A stretch of 64,000 nt of DNA, from positions 1 through 64,000 of the forward strand of contig PHAE01000005.1 in the NCBI GenBank assembly GCA_002840285.1, written 5' to 3'. Shown one piece after another: positions 26,289 to 35,420 of this stretch (positions are counted from its first letter, which is position 1; each line of letters starts with the position of its first letter). The notes below the pieces were generated by a model that searched no databases, was not told where the DNA came from, and saw only the letters and a program-made list of their open reading frames with translations. The translations under genes were made by a program, and so were the position numbers. This DNA comes from Firmicutes bacterium HGW-Firmicutes-11 (GTDB lineage: Bacteria > Bacillota > Clostridia > Peptostreptococcales > Anaerovoracaceae).

Positions 26289-27017
26289 ATGGAACATTCG
26301 ACTTGCGCCACCGACAGCGGCAGTATGCGTGAACGAAACGAAGACGCTTTATTGTGTATGCCGGAACAACACATTTACATGGTGGCAGATGGCGTGGGCG
26401 GACATAACGCAGGAGATAAGGCCAGCGACATGGCGGTGCAGACGTTACGACAGCGGATCCTGGAAACACCTCCCAATCTATGTGACGATGAAGATCGATT
26501 GATGGACTATTTCCTGGAGTTGCTGAATGAAGTCAACGACAGGATCGCAAAGAGCGGAGAGGAACGCGCAGACCAAGCAGGCATGGCTACCACTGCAGTG
26601 ATCCTCTATCTATGCAGAGAAAGAGCATATGTGATCAATGTTGGCGACAGCCGGGCATATCTTTATAGAGACAGGCAATTACGCCAGATCACAGAGGATC
26701 ATACCTTTGTGAACGAATTGATCAAAAACGGCGCCATAACAAAAGAGGAAGCGGAACTACATCCGAAAAGGAACATGATCACAAGAGCGTTGGGCGGTGA
26801 AAAAAAACTTCAGCCGGATTTTTATCGGTTTGATGTGTTTTCAGGAGACCGTCTTTTATTGTGTACCGACGGGCTATATAATGAGCTGACGGAGGAAGAG
26901 ATCCGCGACGTTTTCGAAACGACTTCCAGCACGGAAGCGATGTCCGAACAACTGGTCCGGCGCGCAAACGAAAATGGAGGCAGCGACAATATCACTGTCG
27001 TCTGTGTTGCAGTATAA
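26289..27017 (+). CDS. prpC: PP2C-family Ser/Thr protein phosphatase (PrpC/Stp)
   Basis: This 242-aa phosphatase reverses PrkC phosphorylation. Metal-binding motifs of the PPM family are present: RNEDA, VADGVGGHNAGDKAS, GMATTAV, NVGDSRAYL, LCTDGLYN and GGSDNITVV. ATG 26289 follows GAGGAGAGG; the ORF's earlier start lies inside rsmB. The kinase gene follows after 21 bp. Confidence 0.96.
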   Translation: MEHSTCATDSGSMRERNEDALLCMPEQHIYMVADGVGGHNAGDKASDMAVQTLRQRILETPPNLCDDEDRLMDYFLELLNEVNDRIAKSGEERADQAGMATTAVILYLCRERAYVINVGDSRAYLYRDRQLRQITEDHTFVNELIKNGAITKEEAELHPKRNMITRALGGEKKLQPDFYRFDVFSGDRLLLCTDGLYNELTEEEIRDVFETTSSTEAMSEQLVRRANENGGSDNITVVCVAV

Positions 27018-27038
27018 CTAAGACAAAGGAGAGCACTC

Positions 27039-28988
27039 ATGAGCAGCAGATTGCTGGCAGAACGATATGAACTTTTAGAAAAAATTGGGGATGGCGGGAT
27101 GGCGGTCGTGTATCGCAGCAGAGATCGGCTTCTGAACCGCCATGTTGCAGTTAAAATACTGAAGCCCGAATTTATAAAGGACCACAAGTTCATCGAAAGT
27201 TTCCGCAGGGAATCTCAAGCAGCCGCCAGCCTCTCTCATCCGAACATCGTCAACGTGTATGATGTCGGCAAAGAGGGCGGGATCCATTACATCGTAATGG
27301 AATTGATCGAAGGACAGCCGCTGTCCGACCGGATCAAGGAAGAAGGGGCGATCAAGCCCTGGGAAGCGGTATCGATCGCAAAACAGATCGCTGCAGCGCT
27401 GAGTCATGCTCATAAAAACCACATCATACATCGGGATGTCAAGCCTCATAATATCATGCTCACAAATGACGGCACTGCGAAGATCACTGATTTCGGTATT
27501 GCAAAAGCATTCAACACCGGAACGATCGTTGGAAATACCGGATCGATCATGGGCTCCGTTCATTACTTCTCGCCGGAGCAGGCAAGAGGAGGCTACGTTG
27601 ACGAAAAAACAGACATCTATTCTTTGGGGATCGTGTTGTTTGAGATGCTGACAGGAAAAGTTCCTTATGACGCTGAAAATCCGGTTGCGGTTGCGCTGAT
27701 GCATACCAGCCGGGACATGCCGTTGCCATCGGACGTGGTCGATGACATTCCACCGGATCTAGAGGCAGTTGTGATGAAAGCGACGGACAAGTACCAGGTC
27801 AACCGCTACAAATCTGCAGACGAAATGCTGGAAGCATTGAATCATGCCAGCCTTTCCGCGATCGGAGTGAGTGGCGGCAACCCGAGAAACAGAGGGTTGG
27901 ATGCGACGATGGTCATGGCCGCTGTCAATCGTCAGGAGACCACTCCACCTGCCGATGGCAGCAAAGAGAACATTGATAGAGGAGATCAACCAGTGAAAGT
28001 CAAAAAACGCTTCAAATTCAACAAAATCAAAGTTGGTGCGATCGTATTGGCACTGGCGCTTGCGATACCTGTGAGCCAGCTGATCCTCTCGGTGATCGAG
28101 GCTGGCGGCACACCGGCAGAGGTCACGGTTCCAGAATTGTCAGGCATGACAGTAGAAGAGGCGACCCTGGCCTTAGAAGAACTGGAACTTCTGTTGAAGG
28201 TGGACAAAGAGGTCACAAGTGCTGAATATCCCGAAGGGCAGATCGTTTCTCAAGATCCGTTGGCGGAGATGATCGTAAAAACAGGGAAGACAATTACTGT
28301 AAATGTAAGCAAGGGCGTTGAAGCAGGCACCATTCCCAATGTGATCGGCAAGACACAGGGAGATGCGGTGTTCTTGCTGGAAAGCAATGGATATACACGT
28401 GGTGGAGTATCGGAGGAGAACAGCGACATGCCGGTCGGGATCGTGATCCGCCAGTCTCCCACAGCAGGAACGGAAGCAGAAGAGGGCACAAGCGTGAGCC
28501 TGGTGGTCAGCAAGGGACCCGCCGCAGTACCCACCGTAGTACCGACATTGATCGGTCTTGACGTGGACGGAGCAAAGGTATTGCTGGAAAGAGAGAATCT
28601 GGAACTGGGAGAAATCAGTTACGCACCAAGTAATGACTTCGAACAGAACATCATTATGGGCCAAGGAGCTGCACCCGGCTCAAGCGTTCTCACAGGATCC
28701 AAAATCGGCATCACCATCAGTACGGGTCCGGACGAGACCGGTGGCGCAGGGGAGGTCGTCCTTTCGATATCCTACGATGCTGCAGCAAATGAAGTGTTCT
28801 ATCTCACGATCGTGGTTTCCGATGCATCCGGAGTTGCCACACCAGTGAATTACGAGCAGAGGATCAAAAGTGATGGTTCAGAAAGCTTCACCGTCACCGG
28901 AACCGGTCAAGGAACCGTTCGTATCTACTTTGATAATGCCCTCGTGCAGGAACACGTAGTGGATTTTGATAGCGGAGTGGCGCTTTGA
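27039..28988 (+). CDS. prkC: PASTA-domain Ser/Thr protein kinase PrkC (StkP)
   Basis: This 649-aa membrane kinase senses cell-wall fragments. The cytoplasmic kinase (1-275) has GDGGMAVVYR, the Lys in VAVKIL, HRDVKPHNI and DFGIAKA. A basic juxtamembrane stretch and one transmembrane helix lie near 333-353. Three extracellular PASTA repeats span about 360-424, 429-493 and 497-562. A further 85-residue beta-rich tail (from DETGGAGEVVLSISYD) follows PASTA 3; its closing part recalls the immunoglobulin-like ends of some clostridial kinases. Its stop overlaps the rsgA start (TGATG). Confidence 0.96.
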   Translation: MSSRLLAERYELLEKIGDGGMAVVYRSRDRLLNRHVAVKILKPEFIKDHKFIESFRRESQAAASLSHPNIVNVYDVGKEGGIHYIVMELIEGQPLSDRIKEEGAIKPWEAVSIAKQIAAALSHAHKNHIIHRDVKPHNIMLTNDGTAKITDFGIAKAFNTGTIVGNTGSIMGSVHYFSPEQARGGYVDEKTDIYSLGIVLFEMLTGKVPYDAENPVAVALMHTSRDMPLPSDVVDDIPPDLEAVVMKATDKYQVNRYKSADEMLEALNHASLSAIGVSGGNPRNRGLDATMVMAAVNRQETTPPADGSKENIDRGDQPVKVKKRFKFNKIKVGAIVLALALAIPVSQLILSVIEAGGTPAEVTVPELSGMTVEEATLALEELELLLKVDKEVTSAEYPEGQIVSQDPLAEMIVKTGKTITVNVSKGVEAGTIPNVIGKTQGDAVFLLESNGYTRGGVSEENSDMPVGIVIRQSPTAGTEAEEGTSVSLVVSKGPAAVPTVVPTLIGLDVDGAKVLLERENLELGEISYAPSNDFEQNIIMGQGAAPGSSVLTGSKIGITISTGPDETGGAGEVVLSISYDAAANEVFYLTIVVSDASGVATPVNYEQRIKSDGSESFTVTGTGQGTVRIYFDNALVQEHVVDFDSGVAL

Positions 28989-29857
28989 TGATCGGTGTGA
29001 TCGTAAAAGGAATCGGCGGGTTCTATTTTGTGAAAGTCGATGACAAGGTGTATCGATGCAAAGCGCGCGGGATCTTTCGGAAAGAAGGGATCGTTCCAAG
29101 GGTCGGAGATGAAGTGAGCATTGTCGTTCAAGAAGGGCAGGAATCGGTGATCGACCGGATTTTTCCCAGACGAAATGAGTTTCTTCGACCGGCGATCGCC
29201 AATGTTGACCGATTGATCATAGTCATGGCTGCAATGCGGCCGGAACCAAACCTGACGATCCTAGACCGATTCTTGGTCATGGCGGAACAGCACCGCACCA
29301 GCGTCGTGATCTGTCTCAACAAGATCGATCTGGACAACGGCGAGGTGAGGCGTGTGTTCGCCGAGACGTACAAGACCGTTTATCCACTGGTTTTTACGAG
29401 CACCGTTACAGGGGATGGAATTCAAACGTTGAAAGGCCTTATGGCAGGCAAAAAATGCTGTTTCGCCGGGCCGTCCGGCGTAGGCAAATCAAACCTACTC
29501 AATCGACTGGAGGGAAGAGTCATCGCTGAAACCGGGGAAATCAGCAACAAATCCCAGCGGGGCAAGCATACGACACGCCATGTGGAACTTTATGAGCTGG
29601 AGGGTGGAGGCCTGGTATTCGATACTCCGGGGTTCACTTCCTTTGATATTTTAGAGGCAGAGGAAGACCAACTGGCATATCTCTATCCCGAGATGGTTCC
29701 TCTGATCGGTAAATGTCGATATGACAACTGCCGCCATTTGGCAGAACCGGATTGCCGCATACGAGATGCCGTAGCCTCCGGAAGCATCCACCGATCCCGC
29801 TACGAATCCTATTGCAGTCAAATGAAAGAAATACAGGAAAAGAGGAAATACCAATGA
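28988..29857 (+). CDS. rsgA: Ribosome small-subunit GTPase RsgA
   Basis: This 289-aa circularly permuted GTPase assists 30S maturation. An N-terminal OB fold precedes the GTPase motifs in permuted order: NKID (G4), then GPSGVGKSNLLN (G1), GKHTTRH (G2) and DTPGF (G3). A C-terminal zinc site CRYDNCRHLAEPDC completes it. ATG 28988 overlaps the prkC stop; TTG at 28985 is an equally spaced alternative start adding one residue. RsgA is a known PrkC substrate in Bacillus, which fits the coupling. Confidence 0.95.
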   Translation: MIGVIVKGIGGFYFVKVDDKVYRCKARGIFRKEGIVPRVGDEVSIVVQEGQESVIDRIFPRRNEFLRPAIANVDRLIIVMAAMRPEPNLTILDRFLVMAEQHRTSVVICLNKIDLDNGEVRRVFAETYKTVYPLVFTSTVTGDGIQTLKGLMAGKKCCFAGPSGVGKSNLLNRLEGRVIAETGEISNKSQRGKHTTRHVELYELEGGGLVFDTPGFTSFDILEAEEDQLAYLYPEMVPLIGKCRYDNCRHLAEPDCRIRDAVASGSIHRSRYESYCSQMKEIQEKRKYQ

Positions 29858-30507
29858 TTCGACTTGCGCCTTCTCTATTGTCAGCGAATTTTGCAACACT
29901 TGGCGATGATGTCGCTAAGGCGGAGCGAGGAGGAGCTCACCTTCTTCACATAGATGTCATGGATGGGCATTTCGTGCCCAACATTTCCTATGGGGCGACT
30001 GTGATGAAGAGCCTGCTTGGAAAAACGTCGCTTCCTTTTGATGTCCATTTGATGATCGATTCGCCGGACACGTTCATCCCCGATTTTGTAACAGAAAATA
30101 CGGAGTTCATCACCGTCCATGCGGAGGCCTGCAACCATTTGGACCGAACCATCCAGTTCATCAAGTCCTTTGGAATCAAAGCCGGCGTCTCTCTCAATCC
30201 CGCAACACCCCCAACGATCCTGGAGTATGTTTTTGAGCAACTGGACCAGGTGCTGGTCATGTCGGTAAATCCGGGATTTGGAGGACAGAAATACATCGAA
30301 TCATCCACAGAGAAGATCCGCTGGCTGTTCGCCGAAAAGCAACGCCGTAACCCGGAGCTTACCATTGCAGTGGACGGCGGGATCACGCTGAAAAATGCGA
30401 AGCAGGCTGCTGATGCCGGCGCCGATCTCATCGTAGCCGGTTCTGCTGTGTTCGGCGCAGATGATATTGAAGCCAGAGTGAAGGAGTTTCTCTCGATCCT
30501 AAGGTAA
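29854..30507 (+). CDS. rpe: Ribulose-phosphate 3-epimerase
   Basis: This 217-aa barrel enzyme interconverts ribulose-5-phosphate and xylulose-5-phosphate. It has LAPSLLSANFATL, HIDVMDGHFVPN, VHLMI, VMSVNPGFGGQ and VDGGITLKNA. It overlaps rsgA by 4 bp and ends the priA-to-rpe operon with a terminator. Confidence 0.97.
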   Translation: MIRLAPSLLSANFATLGDDVAKAERGGAHLLHIDVMDGHFVPNISYGATVMKSLLGKTSLPFDVHLMIDSPDTFIPDFVTENTEFITVHAEACNHLDRTIQFIKSFGIKAGVSLNPATPPTILEYVFEQLDQVLVMSVNPGFGGQKYIESSTEKIRWLFAEKQRRNPELTIAVDGGITLKNAKQAADAGADLIVAGSAVFGADDIEARVKEFLSILR

Positions 30508-30532
30508 TAGCAATAAATTTATAAACATGATT

Positions 30533-30563
30533 TGCCCCATGCGGATTGCAATGGGGCATTTTT
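30533..30563 (+). terminator. Intrinsic terminator after rpe
   Basis: Stem TGCCCCAT/ATGGGGCA with a 10-nt loop followed by TTTTT. Confidence 0.88.
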
Positions 30564-30596
30564 GTGCAATGAAATGCCATTATATGTAAATAATGG

Positions 30597-30625
30597 TTGA
30601 CAATGTCTTTCGGCAAGGGTATCAT
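30597..30625 (+). promoter_or_regulatory. Promoter of the Tad-like locus
   Basis: TTGACA (30597-30602), exactly 17 bp, TATCAT (30620-30625). It lies 34 bp before the TTG start of the first gene. Confidence 0.85.
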
Positions 30626-30658
30626 AAATACCATAATATGGAAATCGGGAGGCGCTCA

Positions 30659-31309
30659 TTGAACAATCTGAAACCAATCATTGGTATCGCGTTGATCCTA
30701 TTCGCTGTTTCAGGTCTAGTTTACTGGGAGACAACGGGAAGGGAACGGATGCTGACGGACACTGTCCTGGTAGCTGCAGAAACGATCCGTCAGGGAACAC
30801 TTGTTTCGGGATCACATTTTACAGAACTCAAAGTAGACAAGAACAAAAAGATCGAAGGTGGGATCGGACCGGATGACTTGGGCACTGTTTTGGGGATGAC
30901 TGCGAAACAGACTATAGTCAAAAATGGTCAGGTGTCGCTGACCTACTTTCGTGAGGATGATATTGCATTGAAGAACGGCCAATCCGTCTTTGTGATTCCA
31001 TCGGATTGGATCCGTATGCGAAGCAGCACATTGCGGCGAGGAGATATGGTTGGGCTGTATGACAGCGACACGATGATCCCGATCGGGACCTATCGGGTCG
31101 CTTTTGTGAAGGACAGCAACGAAATCGAAGTCCGAAACACGGACAGCAGGGAATCTTCACCGATTCTGGAGCGCCTCGATGCGACGGCCGTTATAAGCCA
31201 TATTGAGATCATAACCGATGTAGATGGATATCGAAAGATTGCGGATCATCTACGCAACGAGCCGCAGAGCCGTTTGCTGATCGTCCAGCAGAAAGAAAGT
31301 GAATCATGA
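30659..31309 (+). CDS. SAF-domain membrane-anchored protein (CpaB/RcpC-like), first gene of Tad-like locus
   Basis: This 216-aa protein has one N-terminal membrane helix (about 6-24) and a SAF-like domain (VLVAAETIRQGTLVSGSHF..., about 36-105), then a beta-rich C-terminal half. CpaB-type proteins help assemble Flp pili. TTG 30659 is chosen: GGGAGG lies six bases upstream, whereas ATG 30593 is upstream of the predicted transcript start and ATG 30638 has no Shine-Dalgarno site. It overlaps the next gene by 4 bp. Similarity to CpaB is judged from domain layout only. Confidence 0.7.
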   Translation: MNNLKPIIGIALILFAVSGLVYWETTGRERMLTDTVLVAAETIRQGTLVSGSHFTELKVDKNKKIEGGIGPDDLGTVLGMTAKQTIVKNGQVSLTYFREDDIALKNGQSVFVIPSDWIRMRSSTLRRGDMVGLYDSDTMIPIGTYRVAFVKDSNEIEVRNTDSRESSPILERLDATAVISHIEIITDVDGYRKIADHLRNEPQSRLLIVQQKESES

Positions 31310-32082
31310 CGCCGATCATTGTGTTTACCGGAGTTGATGCAAAAGCAGGAACGACCATGATAGCACAATCCGTTTCGGATTGGATCGTCGAAAATCGGGA
31401 CGACAAAAAAGTGCTTTTACTATCGCTTCACGGAAAACCGGGAACAAATTATACCGATAAAAAAGTGCCTTGCCTGGATGAAATCAGGATACCATTGGAT
31501 AACAACGTTTTGAACAAGCGGGAATTGATCGGATCCAGTCGACAAGGCACAGGATTGTATCAGATCGGCGGAGTCGATTCGATACTGGATCGGCGTAGAT
31601 TTACCGCCGATACCGCTGCCTCTCTGATCCGGATTTTAGAGGATGAATTCGATCTGATCGTGATCGATGCTGGTAATGAGCTGGACAACGGGCTGACCGT
31701 AGGGGCGCTGAAAGCCGCAAAGTGGGTGTTCTGCATCGTGACTCAACAGGAATCATATCTGGAGCGATATACAGCGATCGCCGGGATCTACGGTCAGCTT
31801 GGAATCGCAGTATCCACCCTCATCATCAATCAGTACGATGCAAAAGACTCCTACGGGTTGTCCTACATCGCAAAACGTCTTGACGCAGATCCGGTATCGC
31901 TTCTTCCGGTCAACTTGGATCGAAACGGAAGACTGGCTGAAAAATCCAGACAGACCTTGCTTCGATGCGGCGAAAAGCAATTTGGATTCGACGTTGCGGC
32001 AGTTGCGATGACCGTTTTGGAGCGTTGTGGTTACCCTTCGGAGCCGAGAAAGAGGAGAAAGGGATGGAAGAGTTTTACTTAG
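31306..32082 (+). CDS. CpaE/TadZ-like P-loop family protein with eroded Walker A
   Basis: This 258-aa protein has the MinD/ParA-like fold layout: an N-terminal P-loop position (FTGVDAKAGTTMIAQSV), a Walker B-like DLIVIDAGNEL near residue 120 and the ILINQ-type strand (TLIINQYD). The catalytic Lys of the deviant Walker A (KGGVGKTT) is replaced, since the sequence reads VDAKAGTT. It may not hydrolyse ATP, as is reported for some TadZ proteins. TadZ localises the Tad apparatus. It overlaps the ATPase gene by 19 bp. Confidence 0.65.
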   Translation: MTPIIVFTGVDAKAGTTMIAQSVSDWIVENRDDKKVLLLSLHGKPGTNYTDKKVPCLDEIRIPLDNNVLNKRELIGSSRQGTGLYQIGGVDSILDRRRFTADTAASLIRILEDEFDLIVIDAGNELDNGLTVGALKAAKWVFCIVTQQESYLERYTAIAGIYGQLGIAVSTLIINQYDAKDSYGLSYIAKRLDADPVSLLPVNLDRNGRLAEKSRQTLLRCGEKQFGFDVAAVAMTVLERCGYPSEPRKRRKGWKSFT

Positions 32083-33470
32083 ACACCTATTTGGAAGAAC
32101 AATCAAAGCGAACCCAAGGGAGCAAGTGGAAGTTCGATGAACTCTGCGCTTATATTGAAACCTGTTTTCTGAAAGAATGGGAAACAGAGCAGGGGGATCT
32201 GTCTGATGTGCTTCGTATTCAGAAAAACGCAATCATCGGATACAAAGACGAAATCGGATATTTCAAAGAAAAAATAGCAGCAAAATTGCGCGATCTTGAT
32301 GCATTGGCAACTGGTTTCCCTGCGTGGTATGAAAGTCTGGAGGATGGAATATATCATGAAAACTGGGGATTGGCAGGGATCGCCCAATGGTTCTCTCCTG
32401 AATATGGAAACAGTAGCTCGGCAAAAATCATCGGAGAACGCATCTACTTTCTGCTGAACGGACGCATGACAAGGATGCCTCAGATCATAAAAACGGAGCG
32501 ACGGGAACAGTTGGTTCGCGCGTTACTCCTTTTGACACCGGAAGAACGGATGGACAATGAATTTCACGAGCTGTATCGAATCGATGGAACGAGAGTCACC
32601 GTGTTTCGTGAACGAATGACAAAAAAAGAGCAGGACGTCATCGTGTTTCGTCGTTACGTGATTCCAACTTACAGCTTTCAGGAACAAGCGGCGAGAGGAA
32701 CGATTCCCTACGACAGCATTCCACTGCTGGAAGCTATGGTGGATACCGGCTATAACGTGGCGTTCACCGGAGCGGTACGAACTGCAAAAACCACCTTTTT
32801 ATCCACATGGCAAAGCAGAGAAGATCCTATGCTGGAAGGTGTGATGGTGGAGACCGATCCGGAGATCCCACTTCACCGCATCATGCCTGACGCTCCCATA
32901 CTACAGCTCATTGCGGACAATGAACGGCTGGGAAAAATAACAAAGAATCTACTGCGAAGCGACGCAGACTATTTCATAATGGCAGAAGCAAGAGATGGAA
33001 ATGCGCTTGACACTGCGATTCGCATCGCTTCCAAAGGCACCAGACGAATGAAGATCACATTTCATTGCAGAGATCCATTCGAGTTTCCCTATGATGTTGC
33101 ATGGGAGATCGTAAATGCAAAAGGAGGCGACATTCATTTTGCAGCAAGTCGAGTTGCCGGCAGCTTCGACTATCTTCTGCATTTCATTCAGCAGAAAGAT
33201 AAAAGCAAAAAACGCCTTTACGGTATTTATGAGATCGGCCTGACCCACCCGCTCCGGGAAATACGGATCAGACAGATCTGCAAATACGACACGTCAGCGG
33301 ACCGGTGGTACTGGATCAACAGCATCGATCAACAGAAGAAACGAACGGGAATAGAAGAAAACCCGGATGGGTATCAGCGGTTTTCAGAAGAACTGGATCG
33401 CCTGTCTCTGGCACATCCGATGCCGGATGAATTCAGGGAGGATGGGAAGGGAAACCGGTGCTTGTCATGA
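32064..33470 (+). CDS. CpaF/TadA-like secretion ATPase with variant Walker A
   Basis: This 468-aa protein matches type IV/Tad secretion ATPases in the C-terminal half: VAFTGAVRTAKTTFLSTWQ (Walker A with Ala in place of the Gly before Lys), the Asp-box-like MVETDPEIPLHRIMP, LLRSDADYFIMAEARDGNALDTAIRIASKG (Walker B, AEARDG for the usual GEVRG) and ITFHCRDP for the His box. About 200 N-terminal residues are lineage-specific. ATG 32064 has AGGAG six bases upstream. It probably powers the pilus or pseudopilus made by this locus. Confidence 0.75.
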   Translation: MEEFYLDTYLEEQSKRTQGSKWKFDELCAYIETCFLKEWETEQGDLSDVLRIQKNAIIGYKDEIGYFKEKIAAKLRDLDALATGFPAWYESLEDGIYHENWGLAGIAQWFSPEYGNSSSAKIIGERIYFLLNGRMTRMPQIIKTERREQLVRALLLLTPEERMDNEFHELYRIDGTRVTVFRERMTKKEQDVIVFRRYVIPTYSFQEQAARGTIPYDSIPLLEAMVDTGYNVAFTGAVRTAKTTFLSTWQSREDPMLEGVMVETDPEIPLHRIMPDAPILQLIADNERLGKITKNLLRSDADYFIMAEARDGNALDTAIRIASKGTRRMKITFHCRDPFEFPYDVAWEIVNAKGGDIHFAASRVAGSFDYLLHFIQQKDKSKKRLYGIYEIGLTHPLREIRIRQICKYDTSADRWYWINSIDQQKKRTGIEENPDGYQRFSEELDRLSLAHPMPDEFREDGKGNRCLS

Positions 33471-34414
33471 TGATGGATCGAATCCCGGTATTGATCGAGT
33501 ATTTGTTCGGATCGATCTTCGTGCTCGGTTTGCTTTTTCTGCTAGGCGGAGAAATGCAAGAGGCATGGGACCGGCTTCGGGTGATGCGAAGGCTTGCGGC
33601 AAGAAAAAGAGAACATCACGATTCCCATCCATGGGAGCGATGGTATCAACAAGCATTGCTTTCCACCTTTGGTGACCGTATTCGACCATTGCACTTTTCC
33701 TGCTTCGTTGCAGTGTTGTTTCTGTTTGCGATCATGATCGGAAGCAAAAGTATGGGACTGGGAAGAGCGATTGTGTTTGGAGGGATGTTCAGCGCTCTTC
33801 CTTTCATCGCTCTGATGATTCGTTTTTCTTCCAGGCGTATCCGGGCCAGTTTTGAAGGGGAGATCCTCATAACAGAGATGCTGCGGCAGTATCGAATGAG
33901 CAACTACAATATATTTGAAACGTTAGAGCGCATCGTTTCTGGAACGGCAGAACTCAGAGAAACCAAAAAACTTCTGTATCAGTTACTCGTTTCTATTCGT
34001 ACGACCGGCGATGTCATGGCAATACGAAAAGCGGTGACTCTCTTTGGGTTTGCGATCCATACGAATTGGAGCCGCATGCTTGCACATAATATATATATCG
34101 CAGCAGCGAAGGGGACCAACGTAACACTGGCATTGGAAGATATTCTTCTACAGCTTCGGGAGGCCAGAGCTCAGGTGGAAGAAAGAAAGCGAATGAACAA
34201 CGAGGCGGTTCGGATGACGTACTTCATGGTACCGCTTCTCTATCTGATGACAACGTTGCTGACGGTCAAATATCTGGGAGTGCCAACGACCGACTATCTG
34301 ACAAATCAATTTGGAACAAAAGAAGGGTTAGTTCTGTTTCTTCTGATCTTGTTTCTCTTTTTTGTGAATGTTGGACTTTTGACCATCGTAATGGATCGAA
34401 AGTTCGACTACTGA
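33458..34414 (+). CDS. TadB-like type II secretion F-domain membrane protein
   Basis: This 318-aa protein has one N-terminal helix (residues about 12-30), two central helices (about 80-130), a cytoplasmic four-helix segment (ILITEMLRQYRMSNYNIFETLERI) and two C-terminal helices, the T2SSF/TadB layout. GTG 33458 has AAGGG six bases upstream; ATG 33467, which overlaps the previous stop as ATGA, is the alternative. It forms the inner-membrane platform together with the next gene. Sequence similarity is weak and the call rests on topology and context. Confidence 0.65.
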   Translation: MLVMMMDRIPVLIEYLFGSIFVLGLLFLLGGEMQEAWDRLRVMRRLAARKREHHDSHPWERWYQQALLSTFGDRIRPLHFSCFVAVLFLFAIMIGSKSMGLGRAIVFGGMFSALPFIALMIRFSSRRIRASFEGEILITEMLRQYRMSNYNIFETLERIVSGTAELRETKKLLYQLLVSIRTTGDVMAIRKAVTLFGFAIHTNWSRMLAHNIYIAAAKGTNVTLALEDILLQLREARAQVEERKRMNNEAVRMTYFMVPLLYLMTTLLTVKYLGVPTTDYLTNQFGTKEGLVLFLLILFLFFVNVGLLTIVMDRKFDY

Positions 34415-34433
34415 AGGTGCCGGAGAAATGGAT

Positions 34434-35081
34434 ATGTCAAACATAGTTTATTATACTTTGACAACGATTGGCCTTGCCGGAAGTGTTCTTCTGATCCCAT
34501 CTGTCGGATTTCGACGTCTGTCAAACGCTGGCCGGTCACTTTATGAGGCTCCCCGTCGATGGGTGATGGGACATGTGACTACGTCTGTCAAAGAATATAA
34601 AAACAAACGACGGAGAGAACTACTGGATCGGGAGATCACAGATGGGATCTCATTTTTACGAAACGCCATTGCTATCGGGCGTGGAAAAGTGGCGAGCACG
34701 GATGCAATGATCGAGGAATTGTGTGAACATCGCGGATTACTTTCACCTATCTATGGTCAGATGCTCCGATTGCTCCGGCAGAACAAAAAAACGGAGGCCA
34801 TTTCCTATTTTGCGGAAGCAGTCAGGACAGATTCAGCGAAGGAATTTGGGCGGCTCCTGATCCAATGGGACGAGATCGATCCCGTAGAACTCATGGAGAC
34901 GTTACTGTCTCAACAGAAAAGCATGAAGGAGGTGAATATGACGCTTCGTAAAAGGAGAGACGAAACGATCAGTGATCTGATCTATTTGCCTGTGGTCATC
35001 AATTTGATGGTCGTGTTTATCAACTTTATCTATGTAGCTTATTTCCTGGATCAAAAGGAAATGCTGACGTTACTTATGTAA
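34434..35081 (+). CDS. TadC-like membrane protein
   Basis: This 215-aa protein has an N-terminal membrane helix, a long basic cytoplasmic region with helices resembling a T2SSF domain (GISFLRNAIAIGRGKVAS...EELCEH), and a C-terminal helix (YLPVVINLMVVFINFIYVAYF). It is shorter than typical TadC. ATG 34434 is preferred over ATG 34428 because GGAG lies eight bases before it. It is the partner of the TadB-like protein. Confidence 0.6.
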   Translation: MSNIVYYTLTTIGLAGSVLLIPSVGFRRLSNAGRSLYEAPRRWVMGHVTTSVKEYKNKRRRELLDREITDGISFLRNAIAIGRGKVASTDAMIEELCEHRGLLSPIYGQMLRLLRQNKKTEAISYFAEAVRTDSAKEFGRLLIQWDEIDPVELMETLLSQQKSMKEVNMTLRKRRDETISDLIYLPVVINLMVVFINFIYVAYFLDQKEMLTLLM

Positions 35082-35097
35082 CGACGAAAGGAAACAT

Positions 35098-35253
35098 ATG
35101 AAACAAATCATCGTCATGGTAGCCATGGTCGCTTTGGGGGTCGTTCTCGCAGGCTTTGTCATGGGATTCGGTACGACTGCGTCTGAGCTGGCAGATGCGG
35201 CAAAAGAATCGATTACGTATATCAATATCACCGGTGGATCGGAAACACCTTGA
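35098..35253 (+). CDS. Small pilin-like membrane peptide 1 (51 aa)
   Basis: A 51-codon frame preceded by AAAGG. It begins MKQIIVMVAMVALGVVLAGF, one hydrophobic helix, followed by a short polar segment with SELADAAKES and ending ITGGSETP. It lacks the Glu+5 processing motif of Flp pilins. Its N-terminus nearly repeats in the next two genes. Probably a pseudopilin or a minor structural subunit; function unknown. Confidence 0.7.
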   Translation: MKQIIVMVAMVALGVVLAGFVMGFGTTASELADAAKESITYINITGGSETP

Positions 35254-35264
35254 GGTAGAAGGGT

Positions 35265-35411
35265 ATGAAACAGTTGATCGTAATGGCGGCAACCGTTGCT
35301 CTGGGCGTACTGCTGTTTCAATTGATCGCTGGAGATGCAGACGATTCGGTGCTTAGTGTTTTAAAGAGCGTGTGGGAACAGGAGATTGCAATTCGTTCCG
35401 GACATCCATGA
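35265..35411 (+). CDS. Small pilin-like membrane peptide 2 (48 aa)
   Basis: A 48-codon frame starting 12 bp after peptide 1. It begins MKQLIVMAATVALGVLLFQL, clearly related to peptide 1, then DADDSVLSVLKSVWEQEIA. One hydrophobic helix and a short acidic/amphipathic tail. Likely arose by duplication within the locus. Function unknown. Confidence 0.7.
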   Translation: MKQLIVMAATVALGVLLFQLIAGDADDSVLSVLKSVWEQEIAIRSGHP

Positions 35412-35420
35412 GGAGGGATC

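Noticed and set aside
30593-30658. Longer N-terminus for the SAF-domain protein from ATG 30593 or 30638
   Set aside because: The first ATG is upstream of the predicted transcript start and neither has a ribosome-binding site; TTG 30659 follows GGGAGG at six bases.
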